NCBI GenBank assembly: GCA_018267955.1
Contig: JAFDXL010000004.1
Location: 4,064-68,063 of the forward strand
Origin: Bacteroidota bacterium
GTDB lineage: Bacteria; Bacteroidota; Bacteroidia; Chitinophagales; Chitinophagaceae
Length of the DNA stretch: 64,000 bases
Reading direction: 5' to 3'
Every line of letters begins with the position of its first letter. Position 1 is the first letter of the stretch. The notes beneath the pieces are model-generated. The model was not told where the DNA came from and ran no database searches. It was given only the letters and a program-made list of their open reading frames with translations. The position numbers and the translations under genes were made by a program. Shown piece by piece: positions 25,672 to 34,566 of this stretch.

Positions 25672-25704
25672 TACATTTGCACCTGCCCCTGTCGGGCAGG
25701 TGTT
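25672..25704 (+). promoter_or_regulatory. -7 box and hairpin before the first uvrA
   Basis: TACATTTG (25672-25679) is followed at once by a 9-bp stem CACCTGCCC/GGGCAGGTG (25680-25688 with 25694-25702) and TTTAG. The hairpin could end the acidic-protein transcript or sit at the 5' end of the uvrA message. The uvrA ATG is 11 nt further. Confidence 0.45.
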
Positions 25705-25713
25705 TAGTTATAT

Positions 25714-28569
25714 ATGGTAAAAAAAGCAGCAGAGAAAGTAACCGCTAAGGATAAAGATTTGGAGCAGTTTGGAGAGAATAATCCACTTCCACCATATCAC
25801 AAAGAAATGAAAAATGATGACTCTATTTTCATTAAGGGTGCGCGTATGCACAACCTTAAAAATGTGGATGTGTCTATACCGCGCAATAAACTGGTGGTAG
25901 TAACAGGTGTATCTGGCAGTGGAAAGAGTAGCCTTACTATGGACACGCTATTTGCAGAAGGCCAGCGCCGATATGCAGAGAGCCTCAGCGCATATGCCAG
26001 GCAGTTTCTCATGCGCATGGATAAACCTGATGTGGATTATATACGCGGTATCTGCCCGGCTATTGCTATAGAACAAAAAGTAACCACACGCACCCCGCGC
26101 AGTACAGTTGGTAGTATGACGGAGATATACGATTATCTGCGCCTGCTGTTTGCACGCATCGGCCGCACCTATTCACCTGTAAGCGGTAAAGAAGTAAAGA
26201 AAGACAGCGTAAGCGATGTAGTAGATTTCATTAAAACGCTGGCTGCCGGTACAAAAGTACAGATCATTGTACCATTGGTAACACGTTATGGCCGTAGCGT
26301 AGAAGAGGAGTTGAATATTTTAATGCAAAAAGGGTTTAGCCGTGTTCATGCAAAAGGAGACGATAAGCCTCTGCGCATTGAGGATATATTAGGCGGCACC
26401 GCTACGCTTCCTAAAAAAGAAATATACCTGCTGATAGATCGCATCGTGGTAAAGGATTTTGAAGAAGATGATCTTCACCGGCTTGCAGACAGTATACAAA
26501 CGGCATTTTATGAGAGCGAGGGAGAATGCACTTTGGAAACTGATGGCAAAAAGATGCACCACTTCAGTAACAAGTTCGAGGCCGACGGCATCACGTTTGA
26601 AGAACCCACGCCTAATCTTTTCTCTTTTAATAATCCATACGGCGCATGCCCGCACTGCGAAGGTTTCGGCCAGGTATTGGGTATTGACGAAGATCTTGTA
26701 CTACCTGACAAACGCCTGAGCGTGTACGAAGGTGCCGTAGCCCCGTGGAAGGGAGAAAAAATGAGCGAATGGCAGGCATCCTTCATCCGTACAGCTTCTA
26801 AATTTGATTTTCCTATCCATACTCCGATAGTTGACCTTACCCAAAGTGAATATGACCTATTGTGGGAAGGTAACAGCCGGGTACAGGGCATCAATGATTT
26901 CTTTAAGATGGTAGAGCAGAACCTGTATAAGGTTCAATACCGCGTGATGCAGGCCCGCTACCGCGGACGCACTACCTGCCCCACCTGTAAAGGTACACGT
27001 CTTAGAAAAGAAGCTTTATATGTAAAGATCGAAGACACTACAATAGCTAACCTGATGCTGATGCCGGCATCAGATATGCACACATGGTTCCAGCATTTAA
27101 AGCTAAATGATAACGACACACAAATTGCCAAACGCATACTTATAGAAGTTAACCAGCGGATCAAAACCCTGCTGGATGTAGGCCTTGGTTACTTAACACT
27201 TAACAGGCTCGCCAATACGCTGAGTGGTGGTGAAAGCCAGCGTATACAGCTAACAAAATTCCTTGGCAGTAACCTTACCGACTCTTTATACATACTGGAC
27301 GAACCAAGTATTGGATTGCACAGCAGAGATACGGAAAGGCTTATTAACGTACTAAAGAATCTGCGCGACCTCGGCAATACAGTTGTAGTTGTGGAGCACG
27401 ATGATATGATGATGCGGGAAGCAGACTATATCATAGATATGGGGCCGCTTGCAAGCCATTTGGGTGGCGAAGTGGTTGCTACCGGCAATGCAAAAGAACT
27501 CATTAAAAACAAAGCAAGCCTTACAGGTAAATATCTGAGTGGCGAACTAAAGATACAGGTGCCCGTAGTAAAGCGGAAACCGAAAGGTAGCATACGCATA
27601 GAAGGTTGCAGACAGAATAATCTGAAGGATGTTTCCGTCGATTTCCCGCTGAATGTAATGTGTGTGGTAACCGGCGTCAGTGGCAGTGGTAAAACAACCT
27701 TAGTAAAACAAACACTATATCCTGCTTTGCAAAAGCACTATGGGGAAGGCGTAGATAGGCCGGGCATCCATAAATACCTGGGTGGCGACCTGGATAGGGT
27801 CGCACACGTAGAAATGGTGGATCAAAACCCCATTGGTAAATCATCAAGAAGCAACCCAGTTACTTACATCAAAGCATGGGATGAAGTTCGTAAGCTATTT
27901 GCCAGGCAGCCATTATCAAAAATGCGTGGCTTTGCAGAAAAGCATTTCTCTTTTAATACCGATGGTGGCCGTTGCGATACATGTAAAGGTGAAGGCGAAG
28001 TGATCGTGGAAATGCAATTCCTTGCAGATGTGCACCTGCTCTGCGAAAGCTGTAAAGGCAAAAGATTTAAAGACGAAGTGCTGGAAGTTACTTATCGCGG
28101 CAAAAGCGTATATGATGTGCTGGAATTGAGCGTGGACGAAGCAATACAATTCTTCAAAGACGAGAAGAAACTAGCCACCGCACTGCAGCCACTCAGCGAT
28201 GTAGGACTGGGTTATGTAAAACTTGGACAAAGCAGCGATACCCTTAGTGGAGGTGAAGCCCAACGTGTAAAGCTGGCATCGTTCCTTGGCAAGGGTGCTG
28301 CAAAAGATAAAGTATTGTTCATCTTTGATGAACCTACAACGGGCCTGCATTTTCATGATATCAACAAACTATTGGCTTCATTTGATGCGCTGATAGAGCA
28401 GGGGCATAGCATTATAGTGATAGAGCATAACACAGATGTAATAAAAAGTGCCGATTGGGTAATAGATCTGGGCCCTGAAGGTGGTGCAGGTGGTGGTTAT
28501 CTATTGTACGAGGGCACACCCGAAGGATTAAAAAAGATCAAAGAAAGCTATACCGGTAAATACTTATAG
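25714..28569 (+). CDS. uvrA: UvrA-family excinuclease ATPase, divergent paralog
   Basis: The 951-residue protein has the full UvrA layout: Walker A GVSGSGKSS (65-73), the UvrB-binding and insertion regions, signature LSGGESQRI, a second Walker A GVSGSGKTT (about 654-662), a second signature LSGGEAQRV and Walker B IFDEPTTGL. The C-terminal zinc module (CDTC and CESC around VEMQFLADVHLL) is intact. In the N-terminal zinc module the first cysteine pair is replaced (FSNKFEADGI), leaving CPHC. UvrA finds bulky DNA lesions and loads UvrB. Another UvrA is at 37561; this copy is the less canonical one (QLTKFLGSNL in place of RLATQIGSQL). Confidence 0.92.
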   Translation: MVKKAAEKVTAKDKDLEQFGENNPLPPYHKEMKNDDSIFIKGARMHNLKNVDVSIPRNKLVVVTGVSGSGKSSLTMDTLFAEGQRRYAESLSAYARQFLMRMDKPDVDYIRGICPAIAIEQKVTTRTPRSTVGSMTEIYDYLRLLFARIGRTYSPVSGKEVKKDSVSDVVDFIKTLAAGTKVQIIVPLVTRYGRSVEEELNILMQKGFSRVHAKGDDKPLRIEDILGGTATLPKKEIYLLIDRIVVKDFEEDDLHRLADSIQTAFYESEGECTLETDGKKMHHFSNKFEADGITFEEPTPNLFSFNNPYGACPHCEGFGQVLGIDEDLVLPDKRLSVYEGAVAPWKGEKMSEWQASFIRTASKFDFPIHTPIVDLTQSEYDLLWEGNSRVQGINDFFKMVEQNLYKVQYRVMQARYRGRTTCPTCKGTRLRKEALYVKIEDTTIANLMLMPASDMHTWFQHLKLNDNDTQIAKRILIEVNQRIKTLLDVGLGYLTLNRLANTLSGGESQRIQLTKFLGSNLTDSLYILDEPSIGLHSRDTERLINVLKNLRDLGNTVVVVEHDDMMMREADYIIDMGPLASHLGGEVVATGNAKELIKNKASLTGKYLSGELKIQVPVVKRKPKGSIRIEGCRQNNLKDVSVDFPLNVMCVVTGVSGSGKTTLVKQTLYPALQKHYGEGVDRPGIHKYLGGDLDRVAHVEMVDQNPIGKSSRSNPVTYIKAWDEVRKLFARQPLSKMRGFAEKHFSFNTDGGRCDTCKGEGEVIVEMQFLADVHLLCESCKGKRFKDEVLEVTYRGKSVYDVLELSVDEAIQFFKDEKKLATALQPLSDVGLGYVKLGQSSDTLSGGEAQRVKLASFLGKGAAKDKVLFIFDEPTTGLHFHDINKLLASFDALIEQGHSIIVIEHNTDVIKSADWVIDLGPEGGAGGGYLLYEGTPEGLKKIKESYTGKYL

Positions 28570-28572
28570 AAT

Positions 28573-28872
28573 ATGAGCGAATTAAACAAGGAAATACCTT
28601 TGACTATCAATGGCGATGCCAATCGTTTCGAACTGCATATAGATGGGCATCTTGCAGTAATAGAATACAGCATGAAAGGCAATGTATTTGTACTGCTGCA
28701 TACCGAGGTGGACAAAGCATTGGAAGGAAGAGGTATTGCTGCCATACTTACAGAGAAAACATTCCATCACCTGGAAAGTATTGGTGCAAAGATCATTCCC
28801 TTATGCCCTTACATTGTTGGTTATTTGAAGAAGCATCCCGAATGGATGAGGATCGTGGAACAAAGCAGGTAA
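28573..28872 (+). CDS. Small GNAT-like acetyltransferase (YidJ/Gtn5-type)
   Basis: The 99-residue single-domain protein has the short GNAT fold with GRGIAAILTEKTFHHLESIGAKIIPLCPYIVGYLKKHPEW, the typical acetyl-CoA loop and CPY-xxx-KHPE ending of this family. Such proteins are cytoplasmic and their acceptor is unknown. It starts 3 nt after the uvrA stop and is probably in the same operon. It ends directly beside the convergent ABC gene. Confidence 0.88.
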   Translation: MSELNKEIPLTINGDANRFELHIDGHLAVIEYSMKGNVFVLLHTEVDKALEGRGIAAILTEKTFHHLESIGAKIIPLCPYIVGYLKKHPEWMRIVEQSR

Positions 28873-30546
28873 CTACCTCCCCGGCATAGCTGCTATCAGT
28901 CGTTTTGTATAATCGTTTACAGGATGCTGCAGCACATCGGTTGCTTCTCCCCGTTCTACAATATGACCTTTTTGCATTACCAATACACGGTCGCTCATAT
29001 AGTGCACTACGTTCAGGTCATGAGAAATGAAGAGATACGTTAATCCAAATTTTGCCTGCAAATCCTTCAGCAGGTTTAGTATTTGTGCCTGTACACTTAC
29101 ATCCAGCGCAGATACACTTTCATCGCAGATCATCAGCTCAGGCCTTAGCGATAATGCTCTTGCAATGCCTATTCGCTGTCTTTGTCCGCCCGAAAACTGG
29201 TGAGGGTACCTGTTCATGCTATCGCCGGGTAATTGCACAAGATCCAATAAACGCAGGGCTTCATTTTTCAATTCACCTGCCGACACTATTTGGTGCACTT
29301 TCATTGGCTCCATCAGCATATCACCAACGGTCATACGCGGATTCAGGGATGCATACGGGTCCTGGAATACCATTTGTATTTGCCTGCGTACACGTTTCCA
29401 TTCTTTTTGTGGTAACCCGGCAATATCTTCTCCCTTAAAGATCACTTGTCCTTCATGCACAGGAAGCAGGCCCATCAGGCTGCGGCTTATGGTACTTTTA
29501 CCACATCCACTCTCTCCCACCAACCCCAGCACTTCACCTCTCTTTATTTCAAAAGATACATCGTCTACTGCTTTAAAATAATCTACAGGCCGCCCCAGCA
29601 AATCTCTGTTTTCAGTAAACCAAACCCTTAGCCCATTGACCTGCAGCATACTTTCTTCAGAAACGGTTTGCGCAGATAATGTGGCTTCTGTTTTAGTAGT
29701 TCTTTTACCTTCTAATAGATCATCCACAGATACTAACCTTTTACCTTTATTTTCCGGAGCTGGCCTGCATACAAGCAACGCTTTGGTATAAGGATGCTGC
29801 GGGTTAGCCAATACCTGGTGAATGTTACCATACTCCATCACTTCACCACCATACATCACCAGCACATCATCCGCTACCTCAGAAGCCAATGCCAGGTCAT
29901 GTGTTATAAATATCATTGCCGTTTCCCACTCTTCCTGCAATTGCTTCATTAATGCTACTACTTCTTTCTGCACAGTAACATCAAGGGCTGTTGTTGGTTC
30001 ATCAGCTATCAGTAGGGCCGGGTTATTGCACATAGCCATTGCTATCATTACCCGTTGCTTCTGCCCGCCCGATAGTTGATGCGGGTATCGTTCATATATT
30101 TTCTCCGGTTCAGGTAATTGCACTTTGCGCAGCCAGTCTATTGCATTTGCCCTGGCTTCTGCCTTAGAAATTTTATTATGTGCATGTATTGCTTCCGCCA
30201 GTTGCTTACCTATCTTCATCACGGGGTTTAATGAGCTCATTGGCTCCTGGAATACCATGCCGATAGCTTTCCCACGCATTTGCTGCCATGCAGTGACTGC
30301 GACGCTATTCAGTTTCACCTCCTGCTCATTAACAGTTAGCATTATACTGCCTTCCACGGAAGCCTGTTTAGGTAATAGCCCCATTAGCGATAATGCCGTC
30401 AGCGATTTCCCCGAACCGCTCTCTCCCACTACCGCCAAAGTCTTCCCTTTAGCAATGCTGAAGGATATATCCTTAACAGCAGTAAATCCATTGCTGAATG
30501 CAATGGATAGATTAGCCACCGAAAGTATGTTGTCCTGATGATCCAC
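28873..30546 (-). CDS. Oligopeptide-type ABC transporter ATPase with two nucleotide-binding domains
   Basis: The 557-residue protein joins two ABC domains of the DppD and DppF type. First: Walker A GESGSGKSL (41-49), LSGGQKQRV, LLIADEPTTAL. Second: Walker A GESGCGKST (about 348), FSGGQRQRI, MICDESVSALDV. Each domain ends with the oligopeptide-binding extension (HPYTKALL, HPVNDYTKRL). The layout is that of YejF/GsiA. No permease or binding protein is nearby, so the rest is elsewhere. It starts with GTG, whose G is shared with the stop of the upstream amn gene (TAGTG), a sign of coupled translation. Confidence 0.92.
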   Translation of the reverse strand: MDHQDNILSVANLSIAFSNGFTAVKDISFSIAKGKTLAVVGESGSGKSLTALSLMGLLPKQASVEGSIMLTVNEQEVKLNSVAVTAWQQMRGKAIGMVFQEPMSSLNPVMKIGKQLAEAIHAHNKISKAEARANAIDWLRKVQLPEPEKIYERYPHQLSGGQKQRVMIAMAMCNNPALLIADEPTTALDVTVQKEVVALMKQLQEEWETAMIFITHDLALASEVADDVLVMYGGEVMEYGNIHQVLANPQHPYTKALLVCRPAPENKGKRLVSVDDLLEGKRTTKTEATLSAQTVSEESMLQVNGLRVWFTENRDLLGRPVDYFKAVDDVSFEIKRGEVLGLVGESGCGKSTISRSLMGLLPVHEGQVIFKGEDIAGLPQKEWKRVRRQIQMVFQDPYASLNPRMTVGDMLMEPMKVHQIVSAGELKNEALRLLDLVQLPGDSMNRYPHQFSGGQRQRIGIARALSLRPELMICDESVSALDVSVQAQILNLLKDLQAKFGLTYLFISHDLNVVHYMSDRVLVMQKGHIVERGEATDVLQHPVNDYTKRLIAAMPGR

Positions 30547-31319
30547 TAAAACTGAAGATGCTTCACGGTATGCCCGTTATTAATAAGTTGTTTCAAAGAA
30601 TCTATGCCTATGCTCAGGTGCATGTCCACATACTTTTTGGTTACGGCCGCATCGCCTGTGGCTGTCTTTACGCCTTCCGGTATCATTGGTTGATCGGATA
30701 CTAACAATAATGCGCCCGTCGGTATCTTGTTGTAGAAGCCTACAGAAAAGATGGTAGCTGTTTCCATATCTATAGCCATTGCTCTTATGCGGCGCAGGTA
30801 GTCTTTAAAATTATCATCATGCTCCCATACCCGGCGGTTGGTAGTGTACACCGTTCCTGTCCAGTAGTCGCGTTGATAATCACGTATAGTAGTGGATATA
30901 GCTTTTTGCAGCGCAAACGCAGGCAATGCGGGCACTTCCGGCGGAAAATAATCATTACTGGTACCATCGCCTCTTATAGCGGCAATGGGCAATATCAGGT
31001 CGCCTACTTTATTCTTCTTTTTCAATCCGCCGCATTTACCAAGAAAAAGCACTGCTTTCGGGTCTATGGCCGATAGTAGGTCCATCATAGTAGCCGCCCC
31101 GGGGCTGCCCATACCAAAGTTGATGATCGTAATACCGTCGGCTGTAGCGCATTGCATGGGCTTATCGGGCGCGGATATTTTTGCTCCCTTGTTCATGCTT
31201 GCAAAACGGGTTACATAACTGCTGAAGTTGCATAAAAGGATATAATCTCCAAAATCTTTCAATTCCAGTCCGGTATATCTCGGCAGCCAGTTCTTTACGA
31301 TCTCTTCTTTGGTTTTCAT
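30546..31319 (-). CDS. amn: AMP nucleosidase
   Basis: The 257-residue enzyme belongs to the nucleoside phosphorylase superfamily. FLGKCGGLKKKNKVGDLILP and AIDMETATIFSVGF (with the catalytic MET) fit the Bacteroidota AMP nucleosidases, which cut AMP to adenine and ribose 5-phosphate. This short form lacks the N-terminal regulatory domain of the E. coli enzyme (about 480 residues). It is the first gene of a pair with the ABC ATPase. The function in the cell is nucleotide balance and salvage. The link to peptide transport is not explained. Confidence 0.9.
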   Translation of the reverse strand: MKTKEEIVKNWLPRYTGLELKDFGDYILLCNFSSYVTRFASMNKGAKISAPDKPMQCATADGITIINFGMGSPGAATMMDLLSAIDPKAVLFLGKCGGLKKKNKVGDLILPIAAIRGDGTSNDYFPPEVPALPAFALQKAISTTIRDYQRDYWTGTVYTTNRRVWEHDDNFKDYLRRIRAMAIDMETATIFSVGFYNKIPTGALLLVSDQPMIPEGVKTATGDAAVTKKYVDMHLSIGIDSLKQLINNGHTVKHLQF

Positions 31320-31369
31320 ACTTATTAAAGTTACGAAATGATGCCAACATGTATTATCTTAGGATGTTC

Positions 31370-31810
31370 ATGATCCACCTGGATTTTACAGGCGTTGAGC
31401 TTAAGTTACGCGCATCTGAGGGTACTGCCCAGGTATACGACCCTGTGCGCAGGATTTGGGTAAACCTTACTCCTGAAGAGCATGTGCGCCAGCATATCAT
31501 TTACTTATTGCTTGCGCGTCATTACCCGGCATCTCTTATGGCCGTAGAAAAAAAGATCATCTTTGGCAGGCTCACCAAACGCTTTGATATTGTTGTTTAC
31601 AACCGCAATCATGTGCCCTGGATGCTGATCGAATGCAAGGCTCCGGAAGTTGCAATAACCGAGGATACCTTACATCAGTTACTTGCCTATCAAAAAAACC
31701 TGCAATGCAAATATTGGGTTTTGACCAACGGGCATCAGACTTTCTGTGCAAACGCGCAGAGTGTGGAGCATATAAGCTGGCTGGATGCTTTACCTGCCTA
31801 CAATAGCTGA
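31370..31810 (+). CDS. Lone HsdR-N-domain, PD-(D/E)xK nuclease-fold protein
   Basis: Starting from ATG at 31370 (two earlier in-frame ATGs exist) it has 146 residues. It matches the N-terminal nuclease-like domain of type I restriction R subunits: TPEEHVRQH, then the catalytic-type residues RFDIVVYN (Asp73) and WMLIECKAP (Glu88, Lys90). There is no helicase part and no methylase or specificity gene nearby, so it is not a restriction system. Single genes of this kind are widespread in Bacteroidota. DNA cleavage or binding is possible but unproven. It is divergent from amn and overlaps the S41 protease gene tail to tail by 21 nt. Confidence 0.85.
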   Translation: MIHLDFTGVELKLRASEGTAQVYDPVRRIWVNLTPEEHVRQHIIYLLLARHYPASLMAVEKKIIFGRLTKRFDIVVYNRNHVPWMLIECKAPEVAITEDTLHQLLAYQKNLQCKYWVLTNGHQTFCANAQSVEHISWLDALPAYNS

Positions 31811-33433
31811 GTAGGCGCCGCCATGCAGCACATGCAGGGCTTTCTGCACTACATCATCATCCTCTGTTGTTATAGAGTAATAGCCATTGCTATAGAAGAG
31901 TATTCTTGCCATCTGTGCCTTCATCTGCGCGGCAAAGAATCTATAGTTGGCATTATGCTGCATTACCTTTTCCACTACACGCCTGAATACAGGATCCTGC
32001 ATCTTCAGGAATGCAGTAACCAGTTCGTCTGCTTTGAATTTTCTATCAAATTCTCTCACATTGTGGAATTCCATTAACGTACTACGATGGCGTACATAAT
32101 AGTCCCATATCAGGTTTCTTACATCGTCACTATACATCAGGTTCATCATACCTGGCGTTAGCTTTGTAGTATCGTATGGCACATAGACATCCGGCTTTAT
32201 CCCTCCGCCTCCGTACACCACACGTTTATTGGCTGTATAGTATTTCGTTGTATCTCCCACATTAATGGTGTCTTTGCCGGTAAGTTCTCCTGTTTCAAAC
32301 CTATGAACAAAAGCTTCTGCATAAGCATCTTTTCCTTTTGCATAGGAGCGCTGTATGCAACGCCCTGACGGTGTGTAGTATTTAGCTACTGTAAGGCGTA
32401 ATGCCGACCCATCCGCCATATCATACTGCTCCTGTACCAGTCCCTTTCCAAAAGATCGCCTTCCTATGATAACCCCCCTGTCCCAGTCTTGCACGGCTCC
32501 GGCAAGTATCTCGCTTGCTGATGCTGAATTCTCATCTATTAGTATCGCTACCTCTCCTTTTTCAAACCCGCTTTTATTATCAGTATGGTATTCTATTCTT
32601 GGCGACCTGCGGCCTTCAGTATATACAATCAGTTTATTGCCTGGTAATAGCTCATCTGCGATATCTTTAGCATTGTCAAGATAACCACCGGGATTGTCTC
32701 TGAGGTCTATCACGAGCCCTTTCATCCCTTTGGTCTTAAGCTCTTTCAACGATGCCACAAACTCATTATAGGTATTAGCGCTAAACCTGTTGATCTTAAT
32801 ATAGCCTGTCAGGGAATCCAGCATAATAGATGCATCTATACTATATACTGGTACTACTCCTCTTTTAATGGTAACAGAGCGCTTGCTGTTATTCCATGGC
32901 TGTTTTAATTCAACAACTACTTTAGTATCCTCCTTACCTTTTAGCATTCTTATGATATGCTCCGAAGTAATATGCTTACCTGCCACAACACTATCTCCCA
33001 CCTTTATTAACTGGTCTCCTGTTTCCACACCTGCATGTTCAGATGGGCCACCTTTCACCACAGATGTCACCTGTATGGTATCTCTTATAATAGCGAATTC
33101 AACACCTATACCATAAAAGCTACCTTCAAGGCCTTCATTCACTTCTTCCAGTTCATCAGAAGGTATATATACGGTATGAGGATCCAGATGCGAAAGGATG
33201 CCGGTAATAGCATCGCTGTACAAGTTGTTTTTGTTTACTGTATCAACATACTTTTCGTTGATCAGGTCTATGATCTGCTCCAGCCTGTCGTTGCGTTCAA
33301 TAACTGTTCCCAGGTCGCGTTTGGTGCGTAATGTATCGCGCAGGTTGAAACCCAGCGTCATACCAAACATGAGAATAAAAGCGAAAAGCAGCGGCGTCCA
33401 GACCTGCAACCCGGAAGGTTTCTTTGAGTCCAT
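31790..33433 (-). CDS. S41 family C-terminal processing peptidase
   Basis: The 547-residue protein has an N-terminal membrane anchor (about 11-30), a PDZ domain (about 90-175), and the S41 catalytic domain with the Ser in ENSASASE (about 303) and the Lys in SFGKGLVQ (about 330). It is a periplasmic tail-specific protease, like CtpA/Prc. The C-terminal part (about 430-547) is an extension common in Bacteroidota. The -7 box TAACTTTG (33454-33447) lies 13 nt before the start. Confidence 0.93.
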   Translation of the reverse strand: MDSKKPSGLQVWTPLLFAFILMFGMTLGFNLRDTLRTKRDLGTVIERNDRLEQIIDLINEKYVDTVNKNNLYSDAITGILSHLDPHTVYIPSDELEEVNEGLEGSFYGIGVEFAIIRDTIQVTSVVKGGPSEHAGVETGDQLIKVGDSVVAGKHITSEHIIRMLKGKEDTKVVVELKQPWNNSKRSVTIKRGVVPVYSIDASIMLDSLTGYIKINRFSANTYNEFVASLKELKTKGMKGLVIDLRDNPGGYLDNAKDIADELLPGNKLIVYTEGRRSPRIEYHTDNKSGFEKGEVAILIDENSASASEILAGAVQDWDRGVIIGRRSFGKGLVQEQYDMADGSALRLTVAKYYTPSGRCIQRSYAKGKDAYAEAFVHRFETGELTGKDTINVGDTTKYYTANKRVVYGGGGIKPDVYVPYDTTKLTPGMMNLMYSDDVRNLIWDYYVRHRSTLMEFHNVREFDRKFKADELVTAFLKMQDPVFRRVVEKVMQHNANYRFFAAQMKAQMARILFYSNGYYSITTEDDDVVQKALHVLHGGAYSAIVGR

Positions 33434-33579
33434 CTTAATAAGGCAACAAAGTTAGGTGCATTTATGAATTAAATGATAAACTATCTGTATACCGCCATTC
33501 GAAATAACATTATACCAACACATTACATTAGGATATTGTTCTGCGATGATGCAAATTTGTAAGTACAAAAAATAAAGGT

Positions 33580-34434
33580 ATGGGTTCCGTACTATTGGTA
33601 GAGAGCGGCTCTACGAAGACAGACTGGTGTCTTCTGAGCAACGGCAGAAAATCACTGCATGTACAAACATCGGGGATCAATCCCTTGTTACAGTCTCATG
33701 ATCATATAAACACACTATTAAGGGAAGAGCTGAAATGGAATCCTAAAAAGCATGTGGCTGATAGTATTATTTACTATGGAGCCGGTGCCGGCAATCCGGC
33801 CAAGCAGAAGGAGCTGGCTGGTCTTTTACGCCAATTCTTTGGCATAAAAAAGGTAGATGTCCAGGGCGACCTATTGGCGGCCGCAAGGGCGCTTTGTGGT
33901 AACGACAAAGGCATCGTATCTATATTAGGCACGGGCAGCAATTGCTGTTATTATAATGGCAAAAAAATAGCTGCGCAGCAACCCTCGCTCGGCTTCATTG
34001 CCGGTGATGAGGGTAGTGGCAATCATATGGGCAAACGCGTTTTGCAATACTACGCTTATAAAACCTTCGATGCCGAGTTAACCGCGGCCTTCGAGCAACT
34101 TTTTGGCAACGATCTACCGGCGATCATCAGGCGGTTGTATGAAGAACCATTCCCCAACAGGTATCTCTCTACGTTTGTAACCCTCCTGATCAATTACCGT
34201 GGCCACTATATGGTAGAAAATATCATCGAAGACTGCATTAATGATTTCTTCCACCATCATATACTCAAATTCCGTGAAAGCTGGAAACTGCCGCTATATT
34301 TTACCGGTTCTGTAGCTTACGAATTCAGGGATGTGATCAACAATATTTGTTATCAGTACGAATTACAGCCCGGTGTTATAGCCAAATCTCCCATGGAGGG
34401 CTTAATAAAATTTCATAAACAGCAGCTTAGCTAA
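33580..34434 (+). CDS. N-acetylglucosamine-kinase-like (BadF/BadG) ATPase
   Basis: The 284-residue protein has the actin-like ATPase fold of the BadF/BadG/BcrA/BcrD family: phosphate loop ESGSTKTDWCL (8-18), GDLLAAARAL, and a second phosphate motif LGTGSNC (about 116-122) followed by GDEGSGNHMGK. Homologs phosphorylate N-acetylglucosamine, which would recycle cell-wall or chitin sugar; the substrate is not certain from sequence. It is a single gene, divergent from the S41 protease gene, with a strong terminator. Confidence 0.85.
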   Translation: MGSVLLVESGSTKTDWCLLSNGRKSLHVQTSGINPLLQSHDHINTLLREELKWNPKKHVADSIIYYGAGAGNPAKQKELAGLLRQFFGIKKVDVQGDLLAAARALCGNDKGIVSILGTGSNCCYYNGKKIAAQQPSLGFIAGDEGSGNHMGKRVLQYYAYKTFDAELTAAFEQLFGNDLPAIIRRLYEEPFPNRYLSTFVTLLINYRGHYMVENIIEDCINDFFHHHILKFRESWKLPLYFTGSVAYEFRDVINNICYQYELQPGVIAKSPMEGLIKFHKQQLS

Positions 34435-34451
34435 CTAATCTCATTTACACA

Positions 34452-34486
34452 AAAAGAGCCTGCTGTACAAGCAGGCTCTTTTGTAT
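34452..34486 (+). terminator. Terminator of the sugar-kinase-like gene
   Basis: A 12-bp stem AAAAGAGCCTGC/GCAGGCTCTTTT (34452-34463 with 34471-34482) that works in either direction. Confidence 0.8.
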
Positions 34487-34510
34487 TATTCATTCCCAAC
34501 CGTATACCGC

Positions 34511-34547
34511 AAAAAAATTAGCCCCGGTTCATCACCGGGGCTAATTT
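34511..34547 (-). terminator. Terminator of the OmpA-family gene
   Basis: A 14-bp stem (34515-34528 with 34534-34547) with a 5-nt loop is followed on the minus strand by T residues, 20 nt after the stop. Confidence 0.8.
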
Positions 34548-34566
34548 AGTATTATTCAATTTAATC

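Noticed and set aside
31370-31810. Type I restriction-modification system
   Set aside because: Only the HsdR N-terminal domain is present; there is no motor domain, HsdM or HsdS.
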